23,037 nt of DNA from Chara braunii. Its lineage: Eukaryota > Streptophyta > Charophyceae > Charales > Characeae. The position numbers were made by a program, and so were the translations under genes. Under the pieces are notes generated by a model that had not been told where the DNA came from, searched no databases, and saw only the letters and a list, made by a program, of their open reading frames with translations. Shown piece by piece: positions 1 to 9,199 of this stretch. The stretch lies in the NCBI GenBank assembly GCA_003427395.1, contig BFEA01000006.1, positions 8,022,159-8,045,195 of the forward strand, read 5' to 3'. Positions within the stretch are counted from its first letter, which is position 1; the number at the start of each line of letters is the position of its first letter.

Positions 1-174
1 GTTCACTAGCCGGACCATATTATATGAGATTGCAAATGGATCCGATCACCCATGACACACCCGTTGTCGACCCGTTTTAGCAAAAGTTTCGGGCATCAGA
101 CATTATATGAGATTGCAACGGCGGGTTCTTAGGGACGGTGGCGAGCGGATGCAGAAACACAGGGGGGGGCAGGG

Positions 175-220
<46 letters not shown>

Positions 221-354
221 CTAGTTGAACAGCGAGTCAATTCGCAGTTATCGAGGTCGATGTCAGGTCATGATCTGTTTGGTGACTGACCACCTTTAAG
301 AAGTGGTAGACCACCTTCAAGAAGTGTTAACCTTCACGAAGTGCCAAACAGTCG
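1..354. repeat. Non-coding lead-in with GA microsatellite
   Basis: No gene is visible. An uninterrupted GA dinucleotide tract covers about 177-218, preceded by a G-rich run. A 13-base word (ATATGAGATTGCA) occurs near 22 and near 105. The words ACCACCTT and AAGAAGTG are repeated in tandem at about 289-330, just before the satellite starts. Short ORFs here are driven by the GA tract and are not credible genes. Confidence 0.75.
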
Positions 355-1480
355 GCGGTCAGAGGACTCTAGTGCCAAAAGCATTCTTAAGGGACCTTGC
401 GGTCGTGTTCAGAACACATTGGCGTAGCACTAGATGCTCACCAAGCAATTCTAGATGTCGGTTATATCGACACATCGTAAGATGCCTTACAAGCAAGCAG
501 CTGCTGCTTGCAGGACCTTCTACCCGGTATGGATCTTTGAGAGCAGAGTTTCGCACTCCACCGTGAGATCCACGTCGAATAGGTGGACCTGCCATCCTAC
601 CGCTGTTAGCGGTAGTCATTTTGAGGGAGTCGATGAGATGAGGAGCCGGCAAAGAAAACTCTTTGTGGACTTTGCTGCCGTGTTTTTGGAACTTATTGGC
701 GTAGCACTAAATACTCACCTAACAGTTCTGGATGTCGGTTCTATCGACAAATCGTAAGATGACAAGCAAGCAGTGGCTGCTTGCAAGCTTGCAGGACCTT
801 CTAGACGGTGTGGATCTTTGAGAGCAGAGTTTCGCACTCCACCGTGAGATCCACATCGGATAGGTGGACCTGCCATCCTACCGTTGTCAGTTGTAGTCAT
901 CTCGAGGGAGTCGACAAGGTGAGGACCCGACAAAGAACACTGTCAGGGGACTTTGGTGCCGTGTTTGGAACATATTGGTGTAGCACTAGATGCTCACTAA
1001 GCAGTTCTAGATGTCTGTCATATCGACACATCATAAGATGCCTTACAAGCAAGCAGCGAGTGCTTGCAGGACCTTCTACCCGATGTGGATCTTTGAGAGC
1101 AGAGTTTCGCACTCCACTGTGAGATCCACATCGGCTAGGCGGACCTGCCATCCTACCACTGTTGGCTGTAGTCATCTTGAGAGTCGATGTGGTGAGGACC
1201 CGGCAAAGAACACTCTTAGGGGACTTTGCTGCCGTGTTTGGAACTTATTGACGTAGCACTAGATGCTCACCAAGCAGTTTTGGATGTCGTTTATATCGAC
1301 ACATCATAAGATGCCTTACAAGCAAGCAGTGACTGCTTGCAGGACCTTCTACCCGGTATGGATCTTTGAGAGCAGAGTTTCGCAGTCCACCATGAGATCC
1401 ACATCGGATAGGCGGACCTGCCATCCTACCGCTGTTGGCTGTAGTCATCTTGAGAGTCGATGAGGTGAGGACCCGACGAT
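355..1480. repeat. Tandem satellite, four copies of ~273-281 bp
   Basis: The word GGATCTTTGAGAGCAG occurs at about 531, 812, 1087 and 1360, so the period is 281, 275 and 273 bp. Flanking sequence is repeated with it (CTTGCAGGACCTTCTA, the TGGACCTGCCATCCTACC block, GTAGCACTA, GATGTCGGT). Each copy carries two small inverted repeats: CAAGCAGY...TGCTTG, and GGATCT...AGATCC about 40 bp apart. Short ORFs of about 90-120 codons recur because the copies are similar and the frame happens to be open. Copy lengths of 275 and 281 are not multiples of three, so a repeat protein is unlikely. Confidence 0.9.
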
Positions 1481-1788
1481 GTTCCAATTGGGACGTGCTC
1501 TTGTTTCGTGATATGAATGTGCTTACATGCGGTACGTTTGATCCCCTCCTCGACGTCAAGCAAAGTGCGAGGGAATTGCGTAGGGCTCACACCAGAAGTG
1601 CGATTGAACTCGCACTTTGATGGAGAAGCAGTTGCGCAGTCCATCAGCGCGACGATTAAATATGGATATTGGCTTGTCATTTATATATCACAGGTTGAAA
1701 ACGCCATCTAATCTTTCTGTGTAGAAGATTCATATCCATTCATACAAGTATCTCTTGTCATCGCATACATCGAGATGAAAACATCTCA
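1481..1788. other. Intergenic, no gene; one perfect palindrome
   Basis: I see no convincing gene here. The one structured element is a perfect copy of the window-wide palindrome at 1596-1617. Overlapping short ORFs on both strands show no domain. Confidence 0.5.
1596..1617. repeat. Palindrome copy with perfect 8 bp arms
   Basis: AAGTGCGA, spacer TTGAAC, TCGCACTT. The arms are exactly complementary around a 6 nt spacer, as in the other copies of this dispersed element. Confidence 0.8.
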
Positions 1789-2682
1789 AGTCAAATTGCA
1801 AAGCACACAGAGACATCGCAAACATCGAGGTGAAAACATCTCAAGTTGCGCACTATTTTTCCAAAGGTGAAGTCTCAGAGCAGACGATCAGTTTTCAGAA
1901 ACCATTCTATGCAGAAAATTCATTCGAGGGCAAATTGCAAAGCACAGAAACTTTCCAAATTGAACGCAAAATATCATACAATGCCACATTGCAAAGTGCA
2001 CAGAGGCTTTCCAAAAATCACAAAGTACATGGAGCCAAAGTGGGAATATGTTCTAATTTCCCATATGGAACCAACAGTTCAATCACAAATGCACGGCATC
2101 CAAAGTGCGAATATGTTCGCATTTCTCATACGGAAACAACAGTCAGCATCCAGTGGAAAGCACGAGATGTATTCCGGGGATAATAAAATTGGCAATCATT
2201 TAGTGCACTGCTGAATCCGTTAAACAACTTCAAGCACAAGTCAAATTGCAAAGCATACAGAGACATCGCAAACATCGACGTGAAAACATCTCAAGTTGCC
2301 TAGTGTTTTTCCAAAGGTAAAGTCTGACAGCACACGAACAGGTACCAGAAACCATTCACTGCAGAAAATTCATTCAAGGGCCAATTGCAAAGCACACAAA
2401 GACGTTTCAAAAAGTCATTGAACGCGAAATATCATACAAGTACGGAGGCTTTTCAAATATCAGAAAGTACATGGAGCCAAAGTGCGAATATGTTCTCATT
2501 TCTCACATGAAACCAACAGTTCAATCACAAATGTACGGCATCCGAAGTGCGAATATGTTCGCATTTCTCATACGGAAACAACAGCCAGCATTCCCTGGAG
2601 AGCACGAGATGTATTCCGTGGATAACAAAATTGGTGATCACTCAGTGCACCGCTGAATCTGTAAAACAACTTCAAGCACACA
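1789..2682. repeat. ~445 bp tandem duplication
   Basis: Copy A (about 1789-2234) and copy B (about 2235-2682) share ordered blocks: AAGTCAAATTGCAAAGCA, AGAGACATCGCAAACATCGA, GTGAAAACATCTCAAGTTG, CCAAAGGT, GCAGAAAATTCATTC, TACATGGAGCCAAAGTG, CACGAGATGTATTCCG and AACAACTTCAAGCACA. Each copy holds two palindrome elements, at 2038-2059 and 2103-2124 in A and at 2480-2501 and 2545-2566 in B. The ORFs inside carry small frame-changing differences between copies, so I do not call a gene. Confidence 0.85.
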
Positions 2683-3483
2683 TACATTCTGGCGACAATT
2701 GGTTTCCGAATGGAGAACAAGTTCGCAACTGTCATAAGGAACCAACAGATAACATTCAATCGAGACAAGCAGAGGGGGTGAACCGTAAAACGGAATGGCA
2801 CACACAGAACAAGGGCGAGTCAAAACATATGAAAGCTGGGTGGTCGGGGTGAGGCGGGGGAGAGGGGCTTTCACACCACAAAGTCTCGCGAACGAAAGAG
2901 ATAAGCAAGAAACAATTTGGCGACCAAGAATAAATCGTCGATATCTTTCACATGAGCAAGAGAGGAGCACAACCTCGAAACGAACAAACGCAGCATGGTG
3001 CTGCCACGGTCTGAGAGGATATAAGGAGAACAACCCAAAAATAAACCAAAGAAGCACAAAGTTGGGATATTCACATCCGATATGTAAGCGTCTACTTAAA
3101 ACGAAGTGCACGACGTGGCTGGGATATTTACATTGGCATCTAAGCTTCTACTTCACGTAAGCGTTCGCTGCTACCCACTAGCTGATGTTGCGTGGCAAGC
3201 AATGAGAACAACCCTAAAACAAACAAAGGCAGCAAGGCGCTGCCGAAAGTCCTACGAAAAAAGATGATAGGTTCCACGAAATGAGAAACCCTTAAAAAAA
3301 TTGGTACATCACGAGGCTGGGATATTCACATCGACACCTTAAAACGTCCTCTGCAATCCGGTACCTCATCAAGACAACAGCACAGCTTGAACCGGGTGAC
3401 TGCCAGATCAAGTGGGAATAGATTCGCACTTCTGCTTATGGCCTTTGGAAAACAAAACTACGCGTATTTTAACAACAGGGGTA
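2683..3483. repeat. Non-coding region with a diverged ~200 bp duplication
   Basis: Two related blocks can be seen. GAGAACAACCC followed by an A-rich stretch and GCA occurs near 3027 and near 3205. GGCTGGGATATT followed by ACAT occurs near 3117 and near 3313. The period is about 180-200 bp. ORFs of 121 codons (plus strand) and 157 codons (minus strand) overlap here without a recognisable domain, and I regard them as chance. This is the 3' flank of the minus-strand protease gene. Confidence 0.6.
3410..3431. repeat. Palindrome just downstream of the Ulp1-like gene
   Basis: AAGTGGGA, spacer ATAGAT, TCGCACTT. It lies 52 nt past the protease stop codon on the minus strand and has one mismatch between the arms. 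Confidence 0.75.
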
Positions 3484-4281
3484 TTATTCAAAGCCTTGGA
3501 GTATGCCCACCGCAATCCTCAGCCTGATGTTTGAAATGTCGCTTTGGGCTATCGGAAATGGTGGCGGGTAGCCGCGTGCAAGAAAAGAAGCGAAGGTGAG
3601 CATGAAAACACCGCAGCTCGACCCGTCCGACTGTTGAGGGACACCATGAGCAACCACCTTGGGTGCCGGGAGATCCAGTTTGGCTTGTTGACCATATCGA
3701 CGAGCCGCTTCGTCGCGGAGGTATTGCGTGAAGTTCGCAAGCACATCCGAAGAAAAACCGCCATCGTCTTGGAGGAGGGAGTCGTAGTACTCCAACCCTT
3801 GTTCTCGGACACATAATAGGGTCCAATGCACTCGATTTTTATAGACAGGAATCAAGACCATGCCGTACGAGAAAATATCCACATCTTTTGTCCATTTCGC
3901 GACCCTTTCATGTCGATAGCCGCCACCGACGAGCTTGGTATAGAAAAAGGGACTGAAAATGTAAAGAGAGGGACCCCCAGGGAACGCAGCGTCGGCAAGC
4001 AAGGCCAAGTACGACTCCACCACCTCGTCGGAAAGCAGTCCCCCCTGGACAAGAGTTTGAAAACTTTTTCTGGTCAACGGAATCGAACTCGGACCTCTGC
4101 GAACCGAGGAAACCACCTCCTGGCCGTTGCTGAAATCTCCGCAGACTTCCTGCAACATTCTAAAGTCCGCAGCGCTAAGCTCCTCAGTAGGCAAGGGAAC
4201 GAGAAAACATGATGTAGCCCCAGATGCACAAACACCCACGAACAAGTGTGAGGAGTGAGCACAAACCCCCGGGCGGAATGG
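3484..4281 (-). CDS. Ulp1/SENP-type (C48) cysteine protease domain
   Basis: This frame encodes a SUMO-protease-like catalytic domain. Numbered from the TTG at 4245, the family order is present. A Leu-Thr-Arg-x-Ser-x-x-Thr-Leu segment comes first (residues 57-65), then Leu-Ser-Asp-Glu-Val-Val (71-76). The catalytic His140 lies in RVHWTLL, Asp155 in YYDSL, and Gln205 lies six residues before Cys211 in SDGSSCGVF. The tetrad is complete, so the domain could be active. Eukaryotic transposons often carry such domains. There is no ATG at the start of the open stretch; it continues upstream in the same frame into the 4282-4646 segment across a single TAG. It is therefore probably the last exon, or the 3' part, of a longer gene. 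It ends in TAA. The protease call is firm; the gene boundaries are not. Confidence 0.85.
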   Translation of the reverse strand, partial: PFRPGVCAHSSHLFVGVCASGATSCFLVPLPTEELSAADFRMLQEVCGDFSNGQEVVSSVRRGPSSIPLTRKSFQTLVQGGLLSDEVVESYLALLADAAFPGGPSLYIFSPFFYTKLVGGGYRHERVAKWTKDVDIFSYGMVLIPVYKNRVHWTLLCVREQGLEYYDSLLQDDGGFSSDVLANFTQYLRDEAARRYGQQAKLDLPAPKVVAHGVPQQSDGSSCGVFMLTFASFLARGYPPPFPIAQSDISNIRLRIAVGILQGFE

Positions 4282-4646
4282 CTAAGAACTGTCTGCCCTT
4301 TTCCCCGAAAAGTTGTATCCCCGACTGTTGAATGTGTCCTTCGCGATGTACTTAGGACACGAGTCTTTCAAGACACCCCGTTCGCCATCGTCATCAGACC
4401 CATCAGACAAGGCAGTAACGCTCTCAATAGACGCAGCCAAATGTTTCCGCAGACCTTCCTTCTTATCTATTCCACAAACCTTCAGAACCCTGACAACTCT
4501 CTGGGAAAGGCGAGGCATCTGGACCCTTTTAAACAACCCTACACTTGACGAGTTATTCGGTAAAGCGGCCAATGACCTCCCTGAAAGACGTTTCTCGCGC
4601 ATGGCTTTCATAGGCGTCATGGGCAAGGACATTAATAACCTCACAC
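4282..4646 (-). CDS. Exon-like segment upstream of the Ulp1 domain
   Basis: An open segment of about 121 codons lies in the same frame as the protease and is separated from it by one TAG (4284-4282). It begins right after an acceptor-like site (TTCTATGTTCTACAG, AG at 4648-4647). It encodes a basic first half (MREKRLSGRSL, KRVQMPRLSQRVVRVLK) and then an acidic patch (SDGSDDDGERG). I recognise no domain. The basic-then-acidic layout could be a nuclear or chromatin-binding linker, but that is inference. The TAG may be a nonsense change, or it may be removed by an unseen intron. Confidence 0.5.
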
Positions 4647-4780
4647 CTGTAGAACATAGAAAACAAGCCACAACCCACAATTTTTTTTTAAACCAGTGGT
4701 AATGGGTACATTAGCCCATGACATCAATTTGGACGAACACAGAGCAAGCTACTGATAGATATGCGAGTGGTCCTATTCAC
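4647..4780 (-). other. Predicted intron (134 nt)
   Basis: On the minus strand a GTGAAT donor at 4780 follows AAGATTT near the end of the repeat-rich frame. A pyrimidine-rich acceptor ending CTACAG lies at 4652-4647. Joining them keeps the reading frame: the last T of the upstream exon completes a codon with GT of the downstream exon. It also skips the TAG that ends the 4773-6098 frame. The sites are seen in the sequence; their use is inference. Confidence 0.4.
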
Positions 4781-6098
4781 AAATCTTATCGTGCTCGGGA
4801 GCCCTTTGAGGGAACTCGCCCTTCTGTCGCGCCATTGCGCCAACGTCCACGAACGATTCGAGGTTCGGGACCTCGGCCACGGCTGTGTCGCTAACCAGCT
4901 CGGTGGCAGCTGAGTCGCTTGGCAAGTCGATGGGTTCATGAAGCACCATCTCCCGACCGGTACTGAGGACAGATGCTCGATCACCCTGTTCAGCACCGCA
5001 ACGGGTGGACGGAGAATCATGATCTTTCCACTCTAGATCCATCTTGATGCTGACGGCCACCTCACCGCCTTCCACGGAGGATTCGACGTTCTGCATCTCG
5101 GCCACGCCTGAGTCGCTAACCAGCTCGGTGGCTGCCGAGTCGTCACCCAACTCTATGGCTTCATGAAGCACCATTCCCCGAGTGGTTCTCAGGACAGACG
5201 CTCGACCACCCTGTTCTTCACTGCAACGGGTGGGCGAAGAATCACCATCTTTCCGCTGTGGATCCGTCCGGATGTCGACAGTCACCTCACCGCCTTCCAC
5301 CATGGGATTTCCGCCTTTCTCATCGCCATGAACCCGAGCTTCCACCGCGGGTTCTTCTTGGTCTTCATCGTCGCCAAGAACGGGAGCTCGCATGGACGTC
5401 CACTGACCTCCCTTAACGACACCCTCTCGCGTCGTGGCCACAGTCGAGTGACTGTGCAGAACCTCTTTGGACGTTCCGATCACCAGCGCTCGTGCGTGGA
5501 GCCACTTCACGTCTTCACGAGCCGTCCCGTGTCGAGTCTCCTCTCCCCGCTGTACAGAATGCGTTTCCCCCGCAGCTCCTGCACTCTCGCTGTCAGTGTC
5601 CACGGACGCACCCTCCGAAGCATGACGTTCACACTCGCTACCCCCGGTCTCCAACACTTTGCGAGACTGCCAGCATTGAGTCTCCTCTTCCCGATGTACA
5701 GCACGCGTTCCCGGAGAGCGCTCATCTTCCCCAAGAGTGTGACGTTCATTCTCGCTACCCCCGGTCTCCAACACTCCTAAAGCGGGCCCCTCCAGCACGT
5801 CGCTAGACCGCCAGTCTCGAGTCTTAACACATGAGAAAGGAGGCGAGCACGGTAACCCTGTGTCCAACTGAAGATGCGGGGGCCAGGACGTCACATTTTC
5901 TTGGCCCTGCGGAACTGTTGCGTGAGGAGCACTTATGGCGGACGGCGACGTCAGCAAATCCGAATGTATTCGGAGTTTGTGGCGGTCGCCTGAGCCGAGG
6001 GAACCGGAGGTCGCACCTTCGCTCCTTCGCAATGCAGGCATTCTGCCCTCCAGGCAAAACGAAGACGGACCCTCTTTCTGGAGCAAGGTGTTGAGCAC
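4773..6098 (-). CDS. Repeat-rich acidic protein, probably N-terminal part of the Ulp1-like gene
   Basis: The frame is 441 codons and rich in Glu, Ser, Gly and Asp, with no known fold visible. It holds two internal repeat families. One is a 75-residue tandem duplication encoded at about 4846-5295 (225 bp period), built on VEGGEV, SPTRC/SPSTRC, RASVL, MVLHE and DSAATELVSD. The other is a 39-residue repeat at about 5625-5775 built on VLETGGSE.ERH. The frame opens after a TAG near 6108 and has no ATG at its start; the first in-frame ATG is at 6041. It probably begins with a splice acceptor or uses the 6041 ATG. It sits between the methylase-like gene and the protease on the same strand. The in-frame repeats with diverged wobble bases suggest real coding. 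Function unknown. Confidence 0.55.
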   Translation of the reverse strand: MLNTLLQKEGPSSFCLEGRMPALRRSEGATSGSLGSGDRHKLRIHSDLLTSPSAISAPHATVPQGQENVTSWPPHLQLDTGLPCSPPFSCVKTRDWRSSDVLEGPALGVLETGGSENERHTLGEDERSPGTRAVHREEETQCWQSRKVLETGGSECERHASEGASVDTDSESAGAAGETHSVQRGEETRHGTAREDVKWLHARALVIGTSKEVLHSHSTVATTREGVVKGGQWTSMRAPVLGDDEDQEEPAVEARVHGDEKGGNPMVEGGEVTVDIRTDPQRKDGDSSPTRCSEEQGGRASVLRTTRGMVLHEAIELGDDSAATELVSDSGVAEMQNVESSVEGGEVAVSIKMDLEWKDHDSPSTRCGAEQGDRASVLSTGREMVLHEPIDLPSDSAATELVSDTAVAEVPNLESFVDVGAMARQKGEFPQRAPEHDKICE

Positions 6099-6165
6099 AG
6101 GAGACCTCTACTGCGCACGGCGGGATGGACTCTCCTGGGCAACGGGAAACAAACTCCTCGCAGAC

Positions 6166-6187
6166 AAGTGCGAATCTACTCGCACTT
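6166..6187. repeat. Perfect palindrome between two minus-strand genes
   Basis: AAGTGCGA, spacer ATCTAC, TCGCACTT. One further C/G pair on each side (6165, 6188) makes 9 bp arms. It lies 69 nt past the stop codon of the methylase-like frame and upstream of the repeat-rich frame, so it separates the two genes. Confidence 0.85.
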
Positions 6188-6256
6188 GATCAGACGTCAG
6201 GGTGGCCTCGTCTCGCATGTCGGAATCTCGACTCCCTACGCAGTGGGGGTCAGTTT

Positions 6257-8680
6257 TCATATACTGGGACTCCCGGACGTTCTACGCTTTCCGCCCGACC
6301 CCTTCCCGCCCGACCCCTTCCCACCCGACCTCTTCCCGCCCGACCCCTTTCCGCCGGACGCCTTCTCAACCGACGATGTCTCGCCCGTCCCCTTTCCGGC
6401 AAACTGTGAGCCGTCTCCTCCGCCACCTCCGCCGTCTCCTTCGTCTCCTCCACCACCCCCTCTCGGATGCTGACCGGCCGGCGGAGGTTGCGGCATGCGC
6501 CAGTCAATGCCACGAGACGGTGCCGTTTCGAGTGCGTAGAAAGGCGCTCGAAACTCCAACATGTTGTTGGCGTACAACTCATGTAGCTTTTGTTCTGCAT
6601 ACGCATCGATGTCCTGATCGTTCCTCTCGGGTTTCATGAGACTCAAATGCTCCACTAGAGCAGTTCTTGCCTTCCTCTTAAATGCACCCGCTCCCAGTCT
6701 CTTCAGTCTCAGCCACTTGCCACCGGCCTCCTTTATTGCCATGACCCATATTCCAGTCCTCACAGCAGGTTGGAATATCCTCGGGTGCCAGACGACGTTG
6801 TGTCCCCAGACATCCTCCGACGTGAACCGGTGATGCTTGCCGAAGAAGTAGAGTCTGTCATTCTGCCAGGTGTCATGGTCCACAAGGAGCCTGTCACAAG
6901 GTTCATGATCATAGTCTCTCTCTTCCTCCCCGTCATCAGACGATTGGTCGTCGACTGGTTCGCCCCGAAACACACGCTTCAAACCGGCAGGGGACGTGCT
7001 ATATCTCCGAGGGCCACCTTCCTCTTCATCACCAACCTGTCCAACCACCCGAGGAAGTGGCATGGACTCGAAATCGAATGTTTCGGAGTCGCTCAGCTCC
7101 TCCATGTCTTCAGCGTCGAAAGGGTCCTCCTCGTCAAACTGTGACTTGTAGTTTTCGAGAGTGAGCGGTTCGGCCAGCGTGAAGTAAACGTGCTCCAGCC
7201 TTCTCAGGAAGTGCGAGACAGACTCCCTAGGTGCACCATGGTACCCATTGAGCACAGCGAACACCAGGTTTCTCCGTCGACTGTATTCGAGGTCGCTCGG
7301 ACCAGGCGGTTCGGGTCCGAAAAGGAAGTCCCAAACGTCCGTCCTTTTGTTCCCTGACAATTTCCAATACATGTCACGTTTGGGATCCCAGTTTCGTTCG
7401 CCGATGGTGCGGACAAACTCGCAAGCATTGCGAGTGTCTGCAACGCGTGTTTTCACGAACTCGTGAAGGTAGTCGATCATTCTCGCCTCCTTCTCCAACG
7501 CGACGACGTTCCGACCGGTGCGGAGGAGTCCCCACACGACAGACGCATGCGCCTTCCCAAAGAAAAAAAATGTTTGCCCAGCTTTGCAAAAGTTTTCGAG
7601 TAGACCAAGTAGACAGGACGGGTTCCACTCCATCTCCCCGTAAGCAGGTCCTTGAGAACTTGTCACGCCGCCGTCCTCCCACATGCTACGAGAGAACCTT
7701 TCCTCTTCCGCCACGTCGAAACACGCCACAGCCTGTCCTGATGGGTCCGATGAGCACACAGGTTTCGAGCGGGCCGCCACCATGTGTTTGGCCAGACTTG
7801 GACCTTCGGAATGGGAAACCTTTGTCGGGCTACTGGCCGGGTAGACTGCGTATGTGTTGTCTTCCAGCTTTTTGCCATTAAATATCACGTACAGGCGGTC
7901 ACACTCCTCAACCAACATATTGCCTTCCCGGACAGTGGCCTGCTTTTGTGCATTACATACCCACTTCCCTGTCCTGACGTGATGGACGCTAAGCCTGGCC
8001 ATGCCTTTCAAGAAACTGAGCTCCCAATGAGAGGGGAAAAAGATCACAAGTGCCCAGTGCGTTGGCGAAAATGTTTGTAGAAGGCCTTGCAAGTTGGCGA
8101 AATCATCTTCTCGCCAGTCTGTGAGGAGTGTGGGATCACACAAACCGAGGACGTACAGGTTACACACGTAATGTCGCACAACCTCACGGATCGCAGTGAC
8201 CTGACTGTGAGCTTGGGAAGGCGGGAAAGCAAAAGGAATAAGGTTGGTCACCCGGTTGAGGTCGGGCCATTTGATGTGCCTCACATCCCCGCTGACCCTG
8301 ATCGTGTCTCGAACTTCTTCTTCCGTCCGTCGCAAGATGGAACGGACAGACTTTTCGAAAGATTTAGGGAACCTGTCATTATCGTACAATCTCTCCACGT
8401 CGTCGATGGACTCCTTCTCGTGCGGAAGACTACGTTTGCAAGTGTTCACGTACTCCACCGTGCCCTGGAAATGCTTTCGCATTTTGACCCACACCTGTTT
8501 CGTGAGGCCCTGCGGCCCGAACTCCTCCAGAAGCTTCCCCTCGGTCCGAAAAAATGGGCTCTCGTGGCGCCAAACACGTTCGTTCTCCTTCGTTTCAAGG
8601 AACAAGATGTAGTGGAATATACGGAGCATCACACGGTCCACTTTCCTCGTCGCGACCATATCTTTAATTCCAGGTTTATG
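6257..8680 (-). CDS. Large protein with degenerate DNA-methyltransferase-like core
   Basis: Numbered from the ATG at 8659 (800 residues). Residues 1-200 are conserved-looking sequence of unknown fold. At about 176-215 an acidic DW-REDDFANL segment leads to a hydrophobic strand, ALVIFFPSHW, at the place of the methylase DPPY motif. At about 361-400 FFFFGKAHASVVWGLLRTGRNVVALE resembles the SAM-binding motif I of beta-class N6/N4 methylases, whose usual form is FxGxGTT...LGR.VVGVE. The order IV then I fits that class. The key DPPY and GSGTT residues are altered, so activity is doubtful. After 500 the chain is acidic, then basic, and ends in Gly-rich and GSGGK pentapeptide repeats. The frame continues upstream across a TAG (8683-8681) without a shift. 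It ends in TGA. The methylase call is by eye only. Confidence 0.5.
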   Translation of the reverse strand, partial: HKPGIKDMVATRKVDRVMLRIFHYILFLETKENERVWRHESPFFRTEGKLLEEFGPQGLTKQVWVKMRKHFQGTVEYVNTCKRSLPHEKESIDDVERLYDNDRFPKSFEKSVRSILRRTEEEVRDTIRVSGDVRHIKWPDLNRVTNLIPFAFPPSQAHSQVTAIREVVRHYVCNLYVLGLCDPTLLTDWREDDFANLQGLLQTFSPTHWALVIFFPSHWELSFLKGMARLSVHHVRTGKWVCNAQKQATVREGNMLVEECDRLYVIFNGKKLEDNTYAVYPASSPTKVSHSEGPSLAKHMVAARSKPVCSSDPSGQAVACFDVAEEERFSRSMWEDGGVTSSQGPAYGEMEWNPSCLLGLLENFCKAGQTFFFFGKAHASVVWGLLRTGRNVVALEKEARMIDYLHEFVKTRVADTRNACEFVRTIGERNWDPKRDMYWKLSGNKRTDVWDFLFGPEPPGPSDLEYSRRRNLVFAVLNGYHGAPRESVSHFLRRLEHVYFTLAEPLTLENYKSQFDEEDPFDAEDMEELSDSETFDFESMPLPRVVGQVGDEEEGGPRRYSTSPAGLKRVFRGEPVDDQSSDDGEEERDYDHEPCDRLLVDHDTWQNDRLYFFGKHHRFTSEDVWGHNVVWHPRIFQPAVRTGIWVMAIKEAGGKWLRLKRLGAGAFKRKARTALVEHLSLMKPERNDQDIDAYAEQKLHELYANNMLEFRAPFYALETAPSRGIDWRMPQPPPAGQHPRGGGGGDEGDGGGGGGDGSQFAGKGTGETSSVEKASGGKGSGGKRSGGKGSGGKGSGGKRRTSGSPSI
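6285..6375. repeat. 15 bp minisatellite inside the coding frame
   Basis: CCGCCCGACCCCTTC and near variants repeat about five times. On the minus strand they encode the GSGGK-type pentapeptides at residues 769-791 of the methylase-like protein. The 15 bp unit keeps the frame, so copy number can vary without breaking the gene. Confidence 0.8.
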
Positions 8681-9199
8681 CTAACGCTTCAGATGGCCGC
8701 CCGCGGATTGCACGAACACTCCCCTTGGCGCGAGAATATCGTCAAGGATCGACAGTTTCTCGACATCGGTCATGTCGGCGGGACACTGCCAACAGAACAT
8801 GTTTGGCTCCTTCACGACCACGAAAAACTTGTCGTCCGCTTGCGTTTTCTTTTTGGTAGGAGGCGGAGGTACCCGGACAAGCCACCCCATCTTCGTTTCA
8901 CCAGCCGCCCCTTTCGAGCCCATTCCCGGAATTGCTTGCAGACCCGGAGATTTGTCTGGCATGTATTTGCCCGGCCCCGACAATGGCGTCTTGCCGTCGC
9001 CGCCGAACAACTTCCCCTCCGCCCATTTCGCGTAGAACTCCATGGCTTTGCGGAAAATGTCATCACCGGCCATCACGAGCGGCATCCACTGCCTCAATGC
9101 ATTGCCAACGGCAGCGATATACTCCTTGTCGGCGAGCGGCAAATCTTTTTCTACCAACGACCAGTGAGCTTCGTTCGGACTCATTTCCAAAATCAGCTT
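8681..9199 (-). CDS. Linker segment between ParB-like and methylase-like parts
   Basis: About 172 codons lie in exactly the same frame as the segments on both sides, bounded by TAA (9202-9200) and TAG (8683-8681). An ATG at 9184 could start an independent protein. The sequence begins EMSPNEAHWSLVEKDLPLADK. It has a Gly/Lys/Pro-rich middle, then a hydrophobic, conserved-looking end (KFFVVVKEPNMFCWQCP, SILDDILAPRGVFVQS) that runs straight into the methylase-like part. The simplest view is one long protein broken by two stop codons. Three adjacent genes in one frame is the alternative. No domain recognised. Confidence 0.5.
   Translation of the reverse strand, partial: KLILEMSPNEAHWSLVEKDLPLADKEYIAAVGNALRQWMPLVMAGDDIFRKAMEFYAKWAEGKLFGGDGKTPLSGPGKYMPDKSPGLQAIPGMGSKGAAGETKMGWLVRVPPPPTKKKTQADDKFFVVVKEPNMFCWQCPADMTDVEKLSILDDILAPRGVFVQSAGGHLKR

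Noticed and set aside
455-1463. Recurring ORFs of 66-104 codons sharing a FESRVSHSTVRSTS-like peptide
   Set aside because: The similarity comes from the satellite DNA. The unit length is not a constant multiple of three and no start, stop or domain is conserved.
2638-3160. Overlapping ORFs on both strands (157 codons minus, 121 codons plus)
   Set aside because: They oppose each other, contain no domain, and lie across a diverged repeat; neither can be supported.
4060-4110. GAGTTCGATTCCG on the minus strand, resembling a tRNA T-arm
   Set aside because: No acceptor, D-arm or anticodon arm surrounds it, and it lies within the protease reading frame.
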